Of a stretch of DNA of 27,590 bases, positions 7,666-15,728 are shown piece by piece. Within the stretch, counting starts at the first letter, position 1. Each line of letters starts with the position of its first letter. A program made the translations under genes and the position numbers. The notes beneath the pieces were generated by a model that ran no database searches, was not told the DNA's origin, and was given only the letters and a program-made list of their open reading frames with translations. Origin of the DNA: a virus. The stretch is taken from positions 1 to 27,590 of the IMG/VR virus record IMGVR_UViG_3300029309_000277; one strand, given 5' to 3'.

Positions 7666-10092
7666 ATGGCTATACGAAATTTTTTTAACCCGAATGGAAG
7701 TGCAACAGACGATATTACTCAATTAAAATCATTAGTAGATGCTTCATCTACTGGAGATGTAGATGACGTTGTACAACAACAAATAATAAATAAGTATGGA
7801 AGTTATGATGCTTTGTATGATGCATATCAAGAAGAACAAAACTATCAAGATTTAGTTAGTAGAACTATCGCTGAGGGCGGAGGCACAGGCAACGATATGA
7901 TGGCTGATTTCTACGCTAATCAAACAGATGCTCTTGGTCAAATGCAATCTTTAGTAGACCAATCAGGAACTGGTGGAACTGTTTTACAAGCTTCTACTAC
8001 TAATAATCAAAATCAAAATGAAGAACCACCAGAAGATGATAGAAATTTAAGAGAAAAAATAACTGACTCTATTGTTGAGATAGTTGGTTTTCCAGGTAGA
8101 GTAGCAGGAAATTTAAGAGATACTGTAAGTAGTCCAGATAAATTTACAAACTTTTTATTAGACCCTAGAACACAAGCTGGATTACGAATGATACAAGAAG
8201 GTGGAACGCCTAGTTTTTCTTCTCCTTTTGCTCGTATATCAAAAGCTTTAATAGATACTTCGACATCTTTACAAGCACAAGCGGCGGCTGCTGCGAGTGC
8301 TAAGTCTGGAAAAGTAAACGCAAGAAGTCAAATCTATATACCAGGACAAAACCCAGTAGTTGATACTTATCTTATGAGTTTACCTTATGAATTAACTGAA
8401 GATGGTAAAGGAGTTAAAACAACTTATTATGACTACTTAACACAACAAGCTGCTCTTAATAATTATAGTGATATAACTTTAGAATTTGATGATCAAAACA
8501 ATTTAGTTGGTGTATCTAATATTCTTAAACAACATGATATGACTAAATACAAAGATGAAATATTTGAAAATTATATTATAGGAACTAACAAAAATATTGA
8601 TAATTTATTAGGAGACACTAATTCAACATTAGTAAAAAATAATACTGAAGCTGGAGGAACGAATAAAATCATAGTAGAGACAGGGCCTAAAGGTTTATAC
8701 AAAGTTGAAGCTATGGAACTTGAAGGATTAACATATACAAATCAAGAATTTTTTGCAATAACAGGGCAAAACGATACGTTAGATAAAGCACTTAAAAAAT
8801 CAGGTTATGAATTTCCTGAAGGAACTAGAATAAAAGTAGAGGGACTAGTAGGAGATTTAAATGGAAAACAAGTCTATGGAGATTTAAATGCAGCAGAAGC
8901 TCCAGCAAGCACTGCGGGTAAAAAAGCTGATGATGTTCAATTAGATGAATTACCAATGCAAGAGGTAGCTACTACAGAAGTAACTGAATTTTTAGAAAAA
9001 AGTAAAACAAGTAAAGAACAGTCTAATATTCTTTCTGCTGCAGTTTCAGGGTTAGGAAGTTTAGATCAACCTTTAGAATCTTTAGGTATTATGGAAACAT
9101 ACTTCCAAAGTCTAGCGAATGTTTCAGATAGTATTCTTGGTCCTAATAGTCCACTAAATCAAAAAATTCAAGAAGTATTACAAGGCGGTCAAGATGTTTA
9201 TAGAAAGAGAGAAGAAGTTCAAACGTTATTAAACAACTTACTTCTTCCTAAACTTAAAGATTTATATCCAGTATCAGATAAAGATATTGTTTTTTTAGGT
9301 AAATCACAACCTAGCTTATCGTCTAAATCATTCTTTAAAACAGCGTCATTTAACCAAGGTGTTTTTGCTTATGATGCTTTAATGGAACAAGGAATAGAAG
9401 CTTGGAATAACGCAGCAATTGCAGCAGGCAAACAGGCAGGATTCTTTTATTATCCTGGAGGTTTAGAATTTAACGGTAAAAAATATTACAAAGCGTTAGA
9501 TTATGCTGAAGCATGGGCTAAAAATAGAACGAATGAATTATACGCTGAAGCTCTTGAAGATAATAACGCAGATATTATAGAAGCAACAAAAGCGTTTGGT
9601 TACGCTGATGGTAGTGATGAAACAATGCGTGAAGTTTCTAAACTTGCTATTCTAGATTATGCGAAAACGAAAAAATTTAGAGAAGGTAAGTCTGATCAAT
9701 TTAAAGAAGCTAACTCAGATTATGTTAAAGGAATATTCCAAGTTGGATATACTTCAGGACAAGATAGTGACGCTTATAAAAATATGGTAAGTGTATCGGA
9801 TAGAATACATAGAGATAGACTTCAAATCTTATATATGATTCAAGCACTAGATAAAAAAGATGTTGACCTTACAAGAATAAATGATCAAATTGGAAAATTA
9901 GTTACACAGTTCGAAGATTCTTATGGAATAAATTTTGATTCACCAACTCGTGAAGGAGAATTTATGATAAGTAACGTAGATAGCTATATAGAAGGATTAG
10001 GTTGGGCAAACCTTCAAGCTGATCAAAACAACATCATGTCATACATATATACTAATGATTTAGGTTTAAGTTTAGTAGGAACACAACAATAA
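7666..10092 (+). CDS. Large internal virion / DNA ejection protein (808 aa)
   Basis: This is the second of three long consecutive genes. Residues 1-110 are rich in Gln, Ser, Thr and Asp. A Pro/Glu/Asp linker follows at about 120-130 ('NEEPPEDDRN'), then an amphipathic stretch 'ITDSIVEIVGFPGRVAGNLRD' and an Ala-rich helix 'LQAQAAAAASAKSG'. The C-terminal half is long mixed helix with Lys and Glu. I see no lytic transglycosylase motif, no signal peptide and no clear transmembrane helix. Length and order match internal proteins ejected ahead of the DNA in podoviruses (T7 gp15 is about 750 aa, P22 gp20 about 470 aa). It stops in TAATG with the next gene. The function is inferred from position and size, not from a recognised domain. 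Confidence 0.62.
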   Translation: MAIRNFFNPNGSATDDITQLKSLVDASSTGDVDDVVQQQIINKYGSYDALYDAYQEEQNYQDLVSRTIAEGGGTGNDMMADFYANQTDALGQMQSLVDQSGTGGTVLQASTTNNQNQNEEPPEDDRNLREKITDSIVEIVGFPGRVAGNLRDTVSSPDKFTNFLLDPRTQAGLRMIQEGGTPSFSSPFARISKALIDTSTSLQAQAAAAASAKSGKVNARSQIYIPGQNPVVDTYLMSLPYELTEDGKGVKTTYYDYLTQQAALNNYSDITLEFDDQNNLVGVSNILKQHDMTKYKDEIFENYIIGTNKNIDNLLGDTNSTLVKNNTEAGGTNKIIVETGPKGLYKVEAMELEGLTYTNQEFFAITGQNDTLDKALKKSGYEFPEGTRIKVEGLVGDLNGKQVYGDLNAAEAPASTAGKKADDVQLDELPMQEVATTEVTEFLEKSKTSKEQSNILSAAVSGLGSLDQPLESLGIMETYFQSLANVSDSILGPNSPLNQKIQEVLQGGQDVYRKREEVQTLLNNLLLPKLKDLYPVSDKDIVFLGKSQPSLSSKSFFKTASFNQGVFAYDALMEQGIEAWNNAAIAAGKQAGFFYYPGGLEFNGKKYYKALDYAEAWAKNRTNELYAEALEDNNADIIEATKAFGYADGSDETMREVSKLAILDYAKTKKFREGKSDQFKEANSDYVKGIFQVGYTSGQDSDAYKNMVSVSDRIHRDRLQILYMIQALDKKDVDLTRINDQIGKLVTQFEDSYGINFDSPTREGEFMISNVDSYIEGLGWANLQADQNNIMSYIYTNDLGLSLVGTQQ

Positions 10093-13000
10093 TGGCAGAT
10101 ATAACAACAAATTTAGATACTAGCGAATTAGATGATGATATTTTAAAAATATTACAAGACGATGCTGGAATAACAGAGGAAGTAGCTACTACAGAAAATA
10201 TAGATCAATCTAACGCAGATTATCTCGCTACATTTGGATTAAGTTTAGACGCCATGAAACAAGGCTCTGACATGAAAGCGAAAAGAGAATCTGAGGGTAA
10301 ACAGGCTTACTATCAAGATGTATTTCAAAATTTTATAGTTCCTAACGAACTTTTAATGCAACAAATACAAACTGACACTACTAATTTATACGGACAAAAA
10401 TATGGAAGTGTAGATAACATAGATAATTTTTTATTTGACGAATTAAAACAAGAAGTTATTGGCATGACTGTTGATAGAATGTTTGATCAACAAATTCCAC
10501 AAGTTATGGGTGCGTATGAAAATTATATAAATAAATTAGAAGCTGATACACCAGCAAAAGAAGCAATGCTACTTGGCGGTATTGACGAAAATTTAAAAAT
10601 GAATATAGGGCCAAGAATCATCACAGAACTTGTAGGACCTAACGCTGATATAAATGTTAAAAAAGATTTAGTAAAAGCTGTTTTAATGAACGCTAACCCT
10701 GACATGGACCCATCATTAATTACAGTAGGCACGTTTAACGAAATCACCGGCGGAACATACAAAGGTGAAAATGGAGATATGCTTGCGTACAGAATAGGTA
10801 ATGGCTTAGTTCAACCAGTAAATGTTCCAGGTATGGACTCAGGTGATATGGCTATGATCATAAGAGAAATACCTAATATTATAGCAGGAATAGGTGGAGG
10901 TGTAGTTGGCTCGCCAGGTGGAATATTTGGAAGTGCTGGAGGAGCAGCTGCAAGTGTAGCAGTAACAGAACTTATTGTAAACAGTATAGGTCATGCTTAT
11001 TCTTTACAAGCTAAAGAAGGCGATATATCTGAAGAGCAAATAGTACAATTTATAAAAGATAATTATAAAAATGTTTTAGGAGATGTTGCTATGGCTGCAA
11101 CATTTGAAGCTGCATTTGGTGTAGCAATACCAGGTATAGCTAGATTCGTTAAAAGATTTGTAGCTAAAAGAGCAGGGGCTTTGCCACCTAATAAATTAAT
11201 AAAAGCATATGAAACATTTCAAAAAGCTGGTGGAGAGGTAAATGAAGCTTCTGTTAATAGAGTTAATAAAATATTACAAGACGAATTAGGACCAGACGCT
11301 CCTCAAGTCGATATTACAATTTTACAAGCTTTTAAATCTGGAGCAGTTCCAGTAACTAAAGATGCTTTAAATAAAACTTCTACGCCATATCAAGTAACTG
11401 CATTTGATTTAGCACAAGTTCAAATAATAAGAGAAGTTAGTGAAGCATTTACAGAATTAAGTAAAAAAACAGCTAAAGGAGATATATCAGATGTTCCTGA
11501 TTTTGCTGTCAGCCCTCAAATATTATTTGGTAATGACTTTCTCGCTGCAGCGAATAAAATAACACAACAACAATTAGACGAATCAAGTTCTTTGTTTGTT
11601 AATCCTTATAACGAATTAAATGCTATTTTATACAGCGTAGTAAAAACTGCTGACGGTGAAACATTTAACCCTAACATGATAGCTCAAACTGCTAATAAAT
11701 TTACGCTAGAAATGATACAAAAACAAAACAATAAAATAGCAACTTTATTAGAGGGTGCATTAGGAAAAGATCCGTTAAATGTAAAATTTATAAAACCACA
11801 ACAATATAGACAAACAGCTTATTCTTTAATTAGAACACTTAATAAGTCTTTTATGAAAGACATGGATAAAGGACAAAGAGAAGCTTTAAAAAGTATAATT
11901 GATCAAGTATCAATATTTACAAAAAGCACGCCGGGACCGGGTAAGATAAAAGCTTTTTCTTATGGTGAAATAGATTCTTTATTAAATGACTTAAACGATA
12001 TTATTGATAATCCTGGAACTTATGGAGCTTTAGCTAAAAAGCAAAAAGTTGTAAGTTTAGCAAGTAGTTTACGTGATGATTTGTACGGAGCGATAAACAG
12101 AGAATTTAGAGATAAATTTGGACTTCAAGAAGGACCTGCTAAATTTAAAGAATTTTTAAATACAAGAAATTTTGCAAGACAGTTAAACAATTTAAAAAAC
12201 TCTGACTTGTTAATGAAAGTATTAAGAAATGACGAAATAGGATTTACTCAAGGTGGAGAAAATTTATTTATGGGCATGATGTCCAGTCAAGCTGGAAAGA
12301 AACAATTAGGACAAATAAGTTATCTATTTAATGAGATTCCAGAACTAGCTCCTCAAAAAGAATTATTTAAAGAAAGTATATTGCAGACTTTAGCGAAAGC
12401 ACTAGATGGTGAAACTGGAGATGGCTTACAAACTGCGATGAATAATAAAGATTTTGCAGGTATAAATAAAATTTTTAAGAAATGGATAAATCAAAATGGC
12501 GCTATTGCAGAACAATTTTTTAGCCCAGCAGAATGGAAACAAATTTCTAAAGGTGGAATAAACGCTGTTAATAAATTAAAACAATTAACGTCAGAGAGAG
12601 CTGCTTTAAATAGTTACATAAAAGGATTTACAGGGAAAATTGGAAGTATGGAGTATCAAAGTCTGTACAAATTTTTTCAAGATAACCCTACTAAATTAAA
12701 TGAATTTATAACAGAAGGTGTTAAGCGAAAAGTATTAAGTAAAGAAATGGTTAATAATTTTAGAAGATACTCGATGATGCAGTTCAATAATAAAACTATG
12801 ATACAAGCTGGAGAAGGTATATTTATATTTGATCCTAAAGCACTAAAGAACGAAATTGCTAGTAAACCAGAATTTTATAGAGAAATGTTTGGTGAAAAAT
12901 GGCTTAATTCTTTTACAGAAATGTCTAGTTTCTTAGATCAATATTACAGCCCTGTTGTTGCTGCGTTAAGAAGTGGAGATGCTGCAGTTGCAGATGCTCT

Positions 13001-13337
13001 TAAAAACGTTTTCTTCGGTCAGTTAGATAGAAAAAGAACTTTAATAAGAGGTATTGCTAATCTAATGAGATTGAACGATAATAGAGGATTTGTAAATTTC
13101 TTTAAGTTTGAAGATTTTAAAAGTGCTTATAAGAACGCAAACCTTTCTACAACAGCTATGAATGTATCTCAGATAATAGAGTCAAGTGTGGCAGGTGGAT
13201 TTAGAGCTGATGAAGATAGACAAAATACAACTGTAAGTAATGTAACCGATGCTGCAATAATAACAGGAGCAGCTACAGTAGGGGCTGTTGATAAAGGATT
13301 AGAAATAGGCGCAGATATTATAGGGTTAGGTGAATAA
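10092..13337 (+). CDS. Very large internal virion / DNA ejection protein (1081 aa)
   Basis: This is the largest gene in the window and the third in the putative ejection block. Residues 1-250 are acidic and helical. Residues about 256-300 are a Gly/Ala-rich hydrophobic segment ('IIREIPNIIAGIGGGVVGS' then 'GGIFGSAGGAAASVAVTELI') and residues 329-352 form a second hydrophobic stretch ('DVAMAATFEAAFGVAIPGI'). The C-terminus ends in another hydrophobic Gly/Ala helix ('AAIITGAATVGAVDKGLEIG'). Such membrane-active segments fit a protein that inserts into the inner membrane to form the injection channel, like T7 gp16 (about 1318 aa) or P22 gp16. The rest is Lys/Asn/Glu-rich helix. No peptidoglycan-cutting domain is visible. 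The assignment is inference from size, position and hydrophobic pattern. Confidence 0.65.
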   Translation: MADITTNLDTSELDDDILKILQDDAGITEEVATTENIDQSNADYLATFGLSLDAMKQGSDMKAKRESEGKQAYYQDVFQNFIVPNELLMQQIQTDTTNLYGQKYGSVDNIDNFLFDELKQEVIGMTVDRMFDQQIPQVMGAYENYINKLEADTPAKEAMLLGGIDENLKMNIGPRIITELVGPNADINVKKDLVKAVLMNANPDMDPSLITVGTFNEITGGTYKGENGDMLAYRIGNGLVQPVNVPGMDSGDMAMIIREIPNIIAGIGGGVVGSPGGIFGSAGGAAASVAVTELIVNSIGHAYSLQAKEGDISEEQIVQFIKDNYKNVLGDVAMAATFEAAFGVAIPGIARFVKRFVAKRAGALPPNKLIKAYETFQKAGGEVNEASVNRVNKILQDELGPDAPQVDITILQAFKSGAVPVTKDALNKTSTPYQVTAFDLAQVQIIREVSEAFTELSKKTAKGDISDVPDFAVSPQILFGNDFLAAANKITQQQLDESSSLFVNPYNELNAILYSVVKTADGETFNPNMIAQTANKFTLEMIQKQNNKIATLLEGALGKDPLNVKFIKPQQYRQTAYSLIRTLNKSFMKDMDKGQREALKSIIDQVSIFTKSTPGPGKIKAFSYGEIDSLLNDLNDIIDNPGTYGALAKKQKVVSLASSLRDDLYGAINREFRDKFGLQEGPAKFKEFLNTRNFARQLNNLKNSDLLMKVLRNDEIGFTQGGENLFMGMMSSQAGKKQLGQISYLFNEIPELAPQKELFKESILQTLAKALDGETGDGLQTAMNNKDFAGINKIFKKWINQNGAIAEQFFSPAEWKQISKGGINAVNKLKQLTSERAALNSYIKGFTGKIGSMEYQSLYKFFQDNPTKLNEFITEGVKRKVLSKEMVNNFRRYSMMQFNNKTMIQAGEGIFIFDPKALKNEIASKPEFYREMFGEKWLNSFTEMSSFLDQYYSPVVAALRSGDAAVADALKNVFFGQLDRKRTLIRGIANLMRLNDNRGFVNFFKFEDFKSAYKNANLSTTAMNVSQIIESSVAGGFRADEDRQNTTVSNVTDAAIITGAATVGAVDKGLEIGADIIGLGE

Positions 13338-13579
13338 TGACTGACTTAAGTACACAAACGGTAGAATTAGCTGTGCATGAAGCTCAAGAAAAAGAAAAGT
13401 GGAAAAGACAAAACGAAATAAATTTAAGATTAGAAGAATTGGTAGAAAAAAATACAGAAGCGATTAACAGTTTAAATGTTACCATTGCAAATAGTAAAGG
13501 AACATTGAAAGCGTTAGGTATAGTCAGTTTGATAATAGGTATAATTGTATCTTTATCAAACATATCATGGCCGAGATAA
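13337..13579 (+). CDS. XhlA-like small membrane protein of the lysis module
   Basis: The 80-aa product starts in TAATG. It has an amphipathic, charged N-terminal helix with coiled-coil character ('AHEAQEKEKWKRQNEINLRL', read as VHEAQEKEKWKRQNE, and 'LEELVEKNTEAINSL'), then one C-terminal transmembrane helix at about residues 58-75 ('LKALGIVSLIIGIIVSLS'). This layout matches the XhlA-type accessory holin protein. The gene lies directly before holin and lysozyme genes, which supports a lysis role. An alternative is a generic membrane-tethered coiled-coil protein. It overlaps the next gene by 13 bases. Confidence 0.6.
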   Translation: MTDLSTQTVELAVHEAQEKEKWKRQNEINLRLEELVEKNTEAINSLNVTIANSKGTLKALGIVSLIIGIIVSLSNISWPR

Positions 13580-13878
13580 GTAAAGTTAGATTAGGAATAG
13601 TTGCAGAACATTACGCCGTTCAATGGTTATTGAAACAAGGACATCAAGTATTCAATAATGTAGTTCATACTGGACCGATAGATTTAGTAATATTGAAAAA
13701 CAATAAACTAATACCAGTTGACGTTAAAGTTGTTAGTCATAGAAAGAACAAAGACTTGTTAGAATGTCAACGTAAAGTATTTAGGTCGCCAAATACTAGG
13801 CAAAAAGAGCTAGGAGTTAGAATTTTAAACGTTGATTTAATCAATAATCACTGTTATTGGAACGAAAATATAGTATAA
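13567..13878 (+). CDS. PD-(D/E)XK-type small endonuclease
   Basis: The 103-aa protein starts at ATG 13567 inside the end of the upstream gene. It shows the core of the PD-(D/E)XK nuclease fold: an N-terminal helix with an acidic residue ('LGIVAEHYAVQWLLKQGH'), the pair 'GPIDLVIL' with the catalytic Asp, and 'NKLIPVDVKVV' with the D-x-K of the active site. Such small single-domain proteins resemble group I intron endonuclease-like or Holliday-junction resolvase-like nucleases, and UPF0102-type proteins. Substrate is unknown. The position in the lysis cassette is odd, because resolving enzymes usually sit with replication or packaging genes. The motif is visible; the specific reaction is inference. 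Confidence 0.72.
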   Translation: MAEISKVRLGIVAEHYAVQWLLKQGHQVFNNVVHTGPIDLVILKNNKLIPVDVKVVSHRKNKDLLECQRKVFRSPNTRQKELGVRILNVDLINNHCYWNENIV

Positions 13879-13879
13879 T
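13851..13879 (+). promoter_or_regulatory. Possible sigma70-like promoter before the holin genes
   Basis: TATAAT lies at 13874-13879, just before the 39-aa membrane gene. The spaced position 17 bases upstream reads CTGTTA, a poor -35 match (3 of 6). The gap between genes here (13879-13903) is one of the very few in the plus-strand run, so a lysis promoter is possible, but AT-rich DNA produces TATAAT by chance. Confidence 0.25.
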
Positions 13880-13903
13880 CGAAACAATAACAAAGGAGTT
13901 TTT

Positions 13904-14023
13904 ATGAAACTTTTACAAGATTTATGGGCGCATTTAAAAGAGTGGTCTGATTGGAGCATGAAAGATTGGATTAAAGCTGCGATAGTAGCAATAATTGTAA
14001 TCATAGTGATAGGGGCTTTATAG
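13904..14023 (+). CDS. 39-aa single-span membrane peptide, putative small holin
   Basis: The short gene starts at ATG 13904 behind AAAGGAG with good spacing. The product begins with an amphipathic Trp-rich helix ('LLQDLWAHLKEWSDW', then 'MKDWIKAA') and ends in a strongly hydrophobic helix 'AAIVAIIVIIVIGAL'. Its place between the XhlA-like gene and the 3TM holin gene, with its own Shine-Dalgarno, supports a lysis role such as a small holin or pinholin-type regulator. A membrane-active Trp-rich helix would fit pore formation. I recall near-identical peptides in marine phages without a proven function. The gene itself is well supported by its RBS and context; the holin role is a guess. Confidence 0.65.
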   Translation: MKLLQDLWAHLKEWSDWSMKDWIKAAIVAIIVIIVIGAL

Positions 14024-14026
14024 AAA

Positions 14027-14422
14027 ATGGTTTGGCAGTTGTTAGCAAAACCCTTACTAGGCGTTGTCGCTGATGGCGTCAAGGGTTTTGTTGACACTAA
14101 AAAAGCCAAAGCTCAATTAAAAGTTACAGAAATAAAAGCACAGACTAAATTAAAGCAAGACCAGATTGCTGGTAAAGTTGCATGGGAACAGAGCGCAGTT
14201 GATCAAATGCAAGGGTCATGGAAAGATGAATTAAGTCTCATAGTCCTTTTGGTCCCTGCAGTTTTGGTGTTCATTCCAGGGATGACTGAACATGTAGAAC
14301 GAGGGTTTATAGCGTTACAGCAATTACCAGAATACTATCAACATTTATTATACATTGCAATAAGTGCTTCCTTTGGTATAAAAGGAGTAGGAGGAGCAGT
14401 TAAAATGCTCAAGAAAAAATAA
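14027..14422 (+). CDS. Holin, 3TM superfamily-like
   Basis: The 131-aa product has a helical, Lys/Gln-rich N-terminal half ('TKKAKAQLKVTEIKAQTKLK'), then the typical segment 'GSWKDELSLIVLLVPAVLVF' leading into the first membrane helix (about residues 69-84), an amphipathic loop with 'ERGFIALQQLPEYYQHLL', and a second hydrophobic stretch 'YIAISASFGIKGVGGAV'. This pattern matches the GTA/3TM holin family I know from alphaproteobacterial phages. Three nearby membrane proteins (13337, 13904 and this one) plus a lysozyme form a lysis cassette. Stop and next start overlap in TAATG. The role is to release the lysozyme across the inner membrane. Confidence 0.75.
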   Translation: MVWQLLAKPLLGVVADGVKGFVDTKKAKAQLKVTEIKAQTKLKQDQIAGKVAWEQSAVDQMQGSWKDELSLIVLLVPAVLVFIPGMTEHVERGFIALQQLPEYYQHLLYIAISASFGIKGVGGAVKMLKKK

Positions 14423-14844
14423 TGGAAGATTTAGAAAAAAGAATCAAGCATCACGAAGGTTACAGAAATATGGTGTACAAAGATACACTTGGAAAAAGAA
14501 CAATAGGGTGGGGACATCTATGTCGTAAAGACGAAACTTGGGAAGATGATACAGAATACCCTGAAGAAGTATTACAGCATTATTTCGATATAGATTTCGA
14601 TACTGCAATAGCTGGCGCAGATAGACTATGCGGAAACATGAATTTACCAGAAAAAGCAGAAGAAATAATTATAGAAATGTGTTTTCAGTTAGGGGAAACA
14701 GGAGTATCTAAGTTTAAAAATATGCTTAGTGCTTTAGAGAAAAAAGATTTTCAAACAGCGGCTGACGAAATGATGGACTCTAGATGGGCGAAACAAACGC
14801 CTAATAGAGCTAAAGAGTTAAGCGAAACAATGAGGAGTGTATAA
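14422..14844 (+). CDS. T4-type lysozyme (endolysin, GH24)
   Basis: The 140-aa enzyme is a muramidase that cuts the peptidoglycan glycan chain. The catalytic triad is clear: Glu12 in 'HHEGYR', Asp21 in 'VYKDTLG' and Thr27 in 'KRTIGWGH', with the same spacing as Glu11, Asp20 and Thr26 in T4 lysozyme. Further family residues are 'LPEKAEEIIIEMCFQLGETGV' and the C-terminal 'SRWAKQTPNRAKEL'. There is no signal peptide, so it depends on the adjacent holin. The length is slightly shorter than T4 lysozyme (164 aa), mainly at the C-terminus. No spanin gene is recognised nearby. Confidence 0.93.
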   Translation: MEDLEKRIKHHEGYRNMVYKDTLGKRTIGWGHLCRKDETWEDDTEYPEEVLQHYFDIDFDTAIAGADRLCGNMNLPEKAEEIIIEMCFQLGETGVSKFKNMLSALEKKDFQTAADEMMDSRWAKQTPNRAKELSETMRSV

Positions 14845-14975
14845 TGCCAGGACTTTGGGCTAATATTCATGCTAAAAGAAAGCGTGGAGAAAAAATGAGA
14901 AAAAAAGGCCAGAAGGGTGCGCCAACAGAAAAAGCTTTGAAAAGAGCGCAACAAAAAAGTAAAAAGAAAAAATGA
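14844..14975 (+). CDS. Small lysine-rich basic protein 1 (43 aa)
   Basis: This gene starts in TAATG with the lysozyme stop and ends in ATGA with the next gene. The product begins 'MPGLWANIHAKRKRGEKMRK' and ends in a KKKK run, so it is strongly basic. The opening is a signature I recall from many marine phages, where the protein is always uncharacterised. It has no hydrophobic helix. A nucleic-acid-binding or virion-DNA condensing role would fit the charge, but nothing proves it. The position between two well-supported neighbours with overlapping starts supports it as a real gene despite its length. Confidence 0.7.
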   Translation: MPGLWANIHAKRKRGEKMRKKGQKGAPTEKALKRAQQKSKKKK

Positions 14976-15166
14976 AAAAGATACCTAAAAAATATCTTTC
15001 TGGCACTAGCGGTAAAACAAGAACTGCTAGAAAAAAAGCAATACAAAGATTAAATAAAAATAATAAAGGATCTGGAGTTTTACCTGGAGATAAGAAGGGT
15101 GGAAAATTTGTAGGCTCTAAAAAAGAGAGTGTACACAATAAACGATTTAGGAGAATGTATGGCTAA
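14972..15166 (+). CDS. Small lysine-rich basic protein 2 (64 aa)
   Basis: The product starts at ATGA overlap and reads 'MKKIPKKYLSGTSGKTRTAR' with a later 'VLPGDKKGGKFVGSKK' and a basic end 'NKRFRRMYG'. It resembles a family of small basic phage proteins ('K.IP.KYL.G..GK.R.AR'). No acidic cluster, cysteine or hydrophobic segment is visible. It overlaps the next gene by eight bases. Role unknown; nucleic acid binding is possible from charge alone. Confidence 0.68.
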   Translation: MKKIPKKYLSGTSGKTRTARKKAIQRLNKNNKGSGVLPGDKKGGKFVGSKKESVHNKRFRRMYG

Positions 15167-15443
15167 AAAGAAATCAAGTAGTACGTCAACAGCTATTGCT
15201 AACAAAGCAAAAAAAGCAGGTGTATCGCCAAGTAAAGTAAGAGCTATTTACAATAGAGGATTAGCAGCTTATAGAACTAGTGGACACAGAAAAGGTGTTT
15301 CTCCACAAGCATGGGCTATGGCGAGAGTAAACTCAGCTTTAACTGGTGGAAAAGCAGCGAAAGTAGATAGTGATATTTTAAAAGGAAAGAAAAGTAAAAA
15401 TAGAAACCCTGACGGTACGACTAAAAAGAAAAAGAAAAAATAG
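15159..15443 (+). CDS. DUF5824-like small basic protein 3
   Basis: I place the start at ATG 15159 because TAGGAG lies just upstream and the longer ATG at 15129 would overlap the previous gene by 38 bases. The 94-aa product is Lys-rich at both ends. Its core 'VSPSKVRAIYNRGLAAYRTS' plus 'GHRKGVSPQAWAMARVNS' matches a pattern I recall in phage proteins of the DUF5824 type, also seen as a domain in large polyvalent phage proteins. It ends in a KKKKKK run. Stop and next start overlap as TAGTG. No enzymatic residues are obvious. Confidence 0.7.
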   Translation: MAKKKSSSTSTAIANKAKKAGVSPSKVRAIYNRGLAAYRTSGHRKGVSPQAWAMARVNSALTGGKAAKVDSDILKGKKSKNRNPDGTTKKKKKK

Positions 15444-15727
15444 TGAAAAAAGAACACAAAAATAAAAAAGGCGGTCTATCTGCAAAGGGCAGAGCTTTTT
15501 TTAATTCTAAAGGTGCTAACTTAAAAGCACCTGTAAAGAAAGGTACCAATCCTAGAAGGGTATCGTTTGCTGCCAGATTTGCTGGTATGAAAGGACCAAT
15601 GAAAGACGAGAAGGGTAGACCAACTCGAAAAGCACTAGCACTTAAAGCATGGGGTTTTGGCTCAGTAGAAGCAGCTAGAAACTTTGCTAACAAAAATAAA
15701 AAATCAGCTAAAAAGAAAAAATCTTAA
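15443..15727 (+). CDS. DUF6321-like small basic protein 4
   Basis: The 94-aa product starts at GTG 15443 in a TAGTG overlap. It contains 'KGGLSAKGRAFFNSKGANLK', 'NPRRVSFAARFAGMKGPMKD' and 'EKGRPTRKALALKAWGFGS', a pattern found as a domain in many phage and some plasmid proteins (DUF6321 as I recall). The C-terminus is a Lys-rich tail 'KNKKSAKKKKS'. The run RRxSFxARxxGMKGPMKDExGRPTRKA is the most conserved part, which suggests a specific binding surface rather than simple charge. Together with the previous three genes it forms a four-gene basic cluster. Role unknown. Confidence 0.75.
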   Translation: MKKEHKNKKGGLSAKGRAFFNSKGANLKAPVKKGTNPRRVSFAARFAGMKGPMKDEKGRPTRKALALKAWGFGSVEAARNFANKNKKSAKKKKS

Positions 15728-15728
15728 A

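Noticed and set aside
7666-13337. Lytic transglycosylase domain in ejection proteins
   Set aside because: I looked for a Glu-Ser type SLT motif and found none that I could support.
13874-13879. A strong lysis promoter at TATAAT
   Set aside because: Kept only as a low-confidence feature because no good -35 exists and the DNA is AT-rich.
13837-14109. 90-aa minus-strand frame across the 39-aa peptide
   Set aside because: The plus strand has a ribosome binding site, recognised membrane peptide and holin gene here; the minus frame has no support.
14872-15138. 88-aa hydrophobic minus-strand frame
   Set aside because: It is antisense to the Lys-rich basic genes; AAA runs become Phe codons and imitate membrane proteins.
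15421-15693. 90-aa minus-strand frame
   Set aside because: Antisense to the DUF6321-like gene, which has a recognisable domain and a coupled start.
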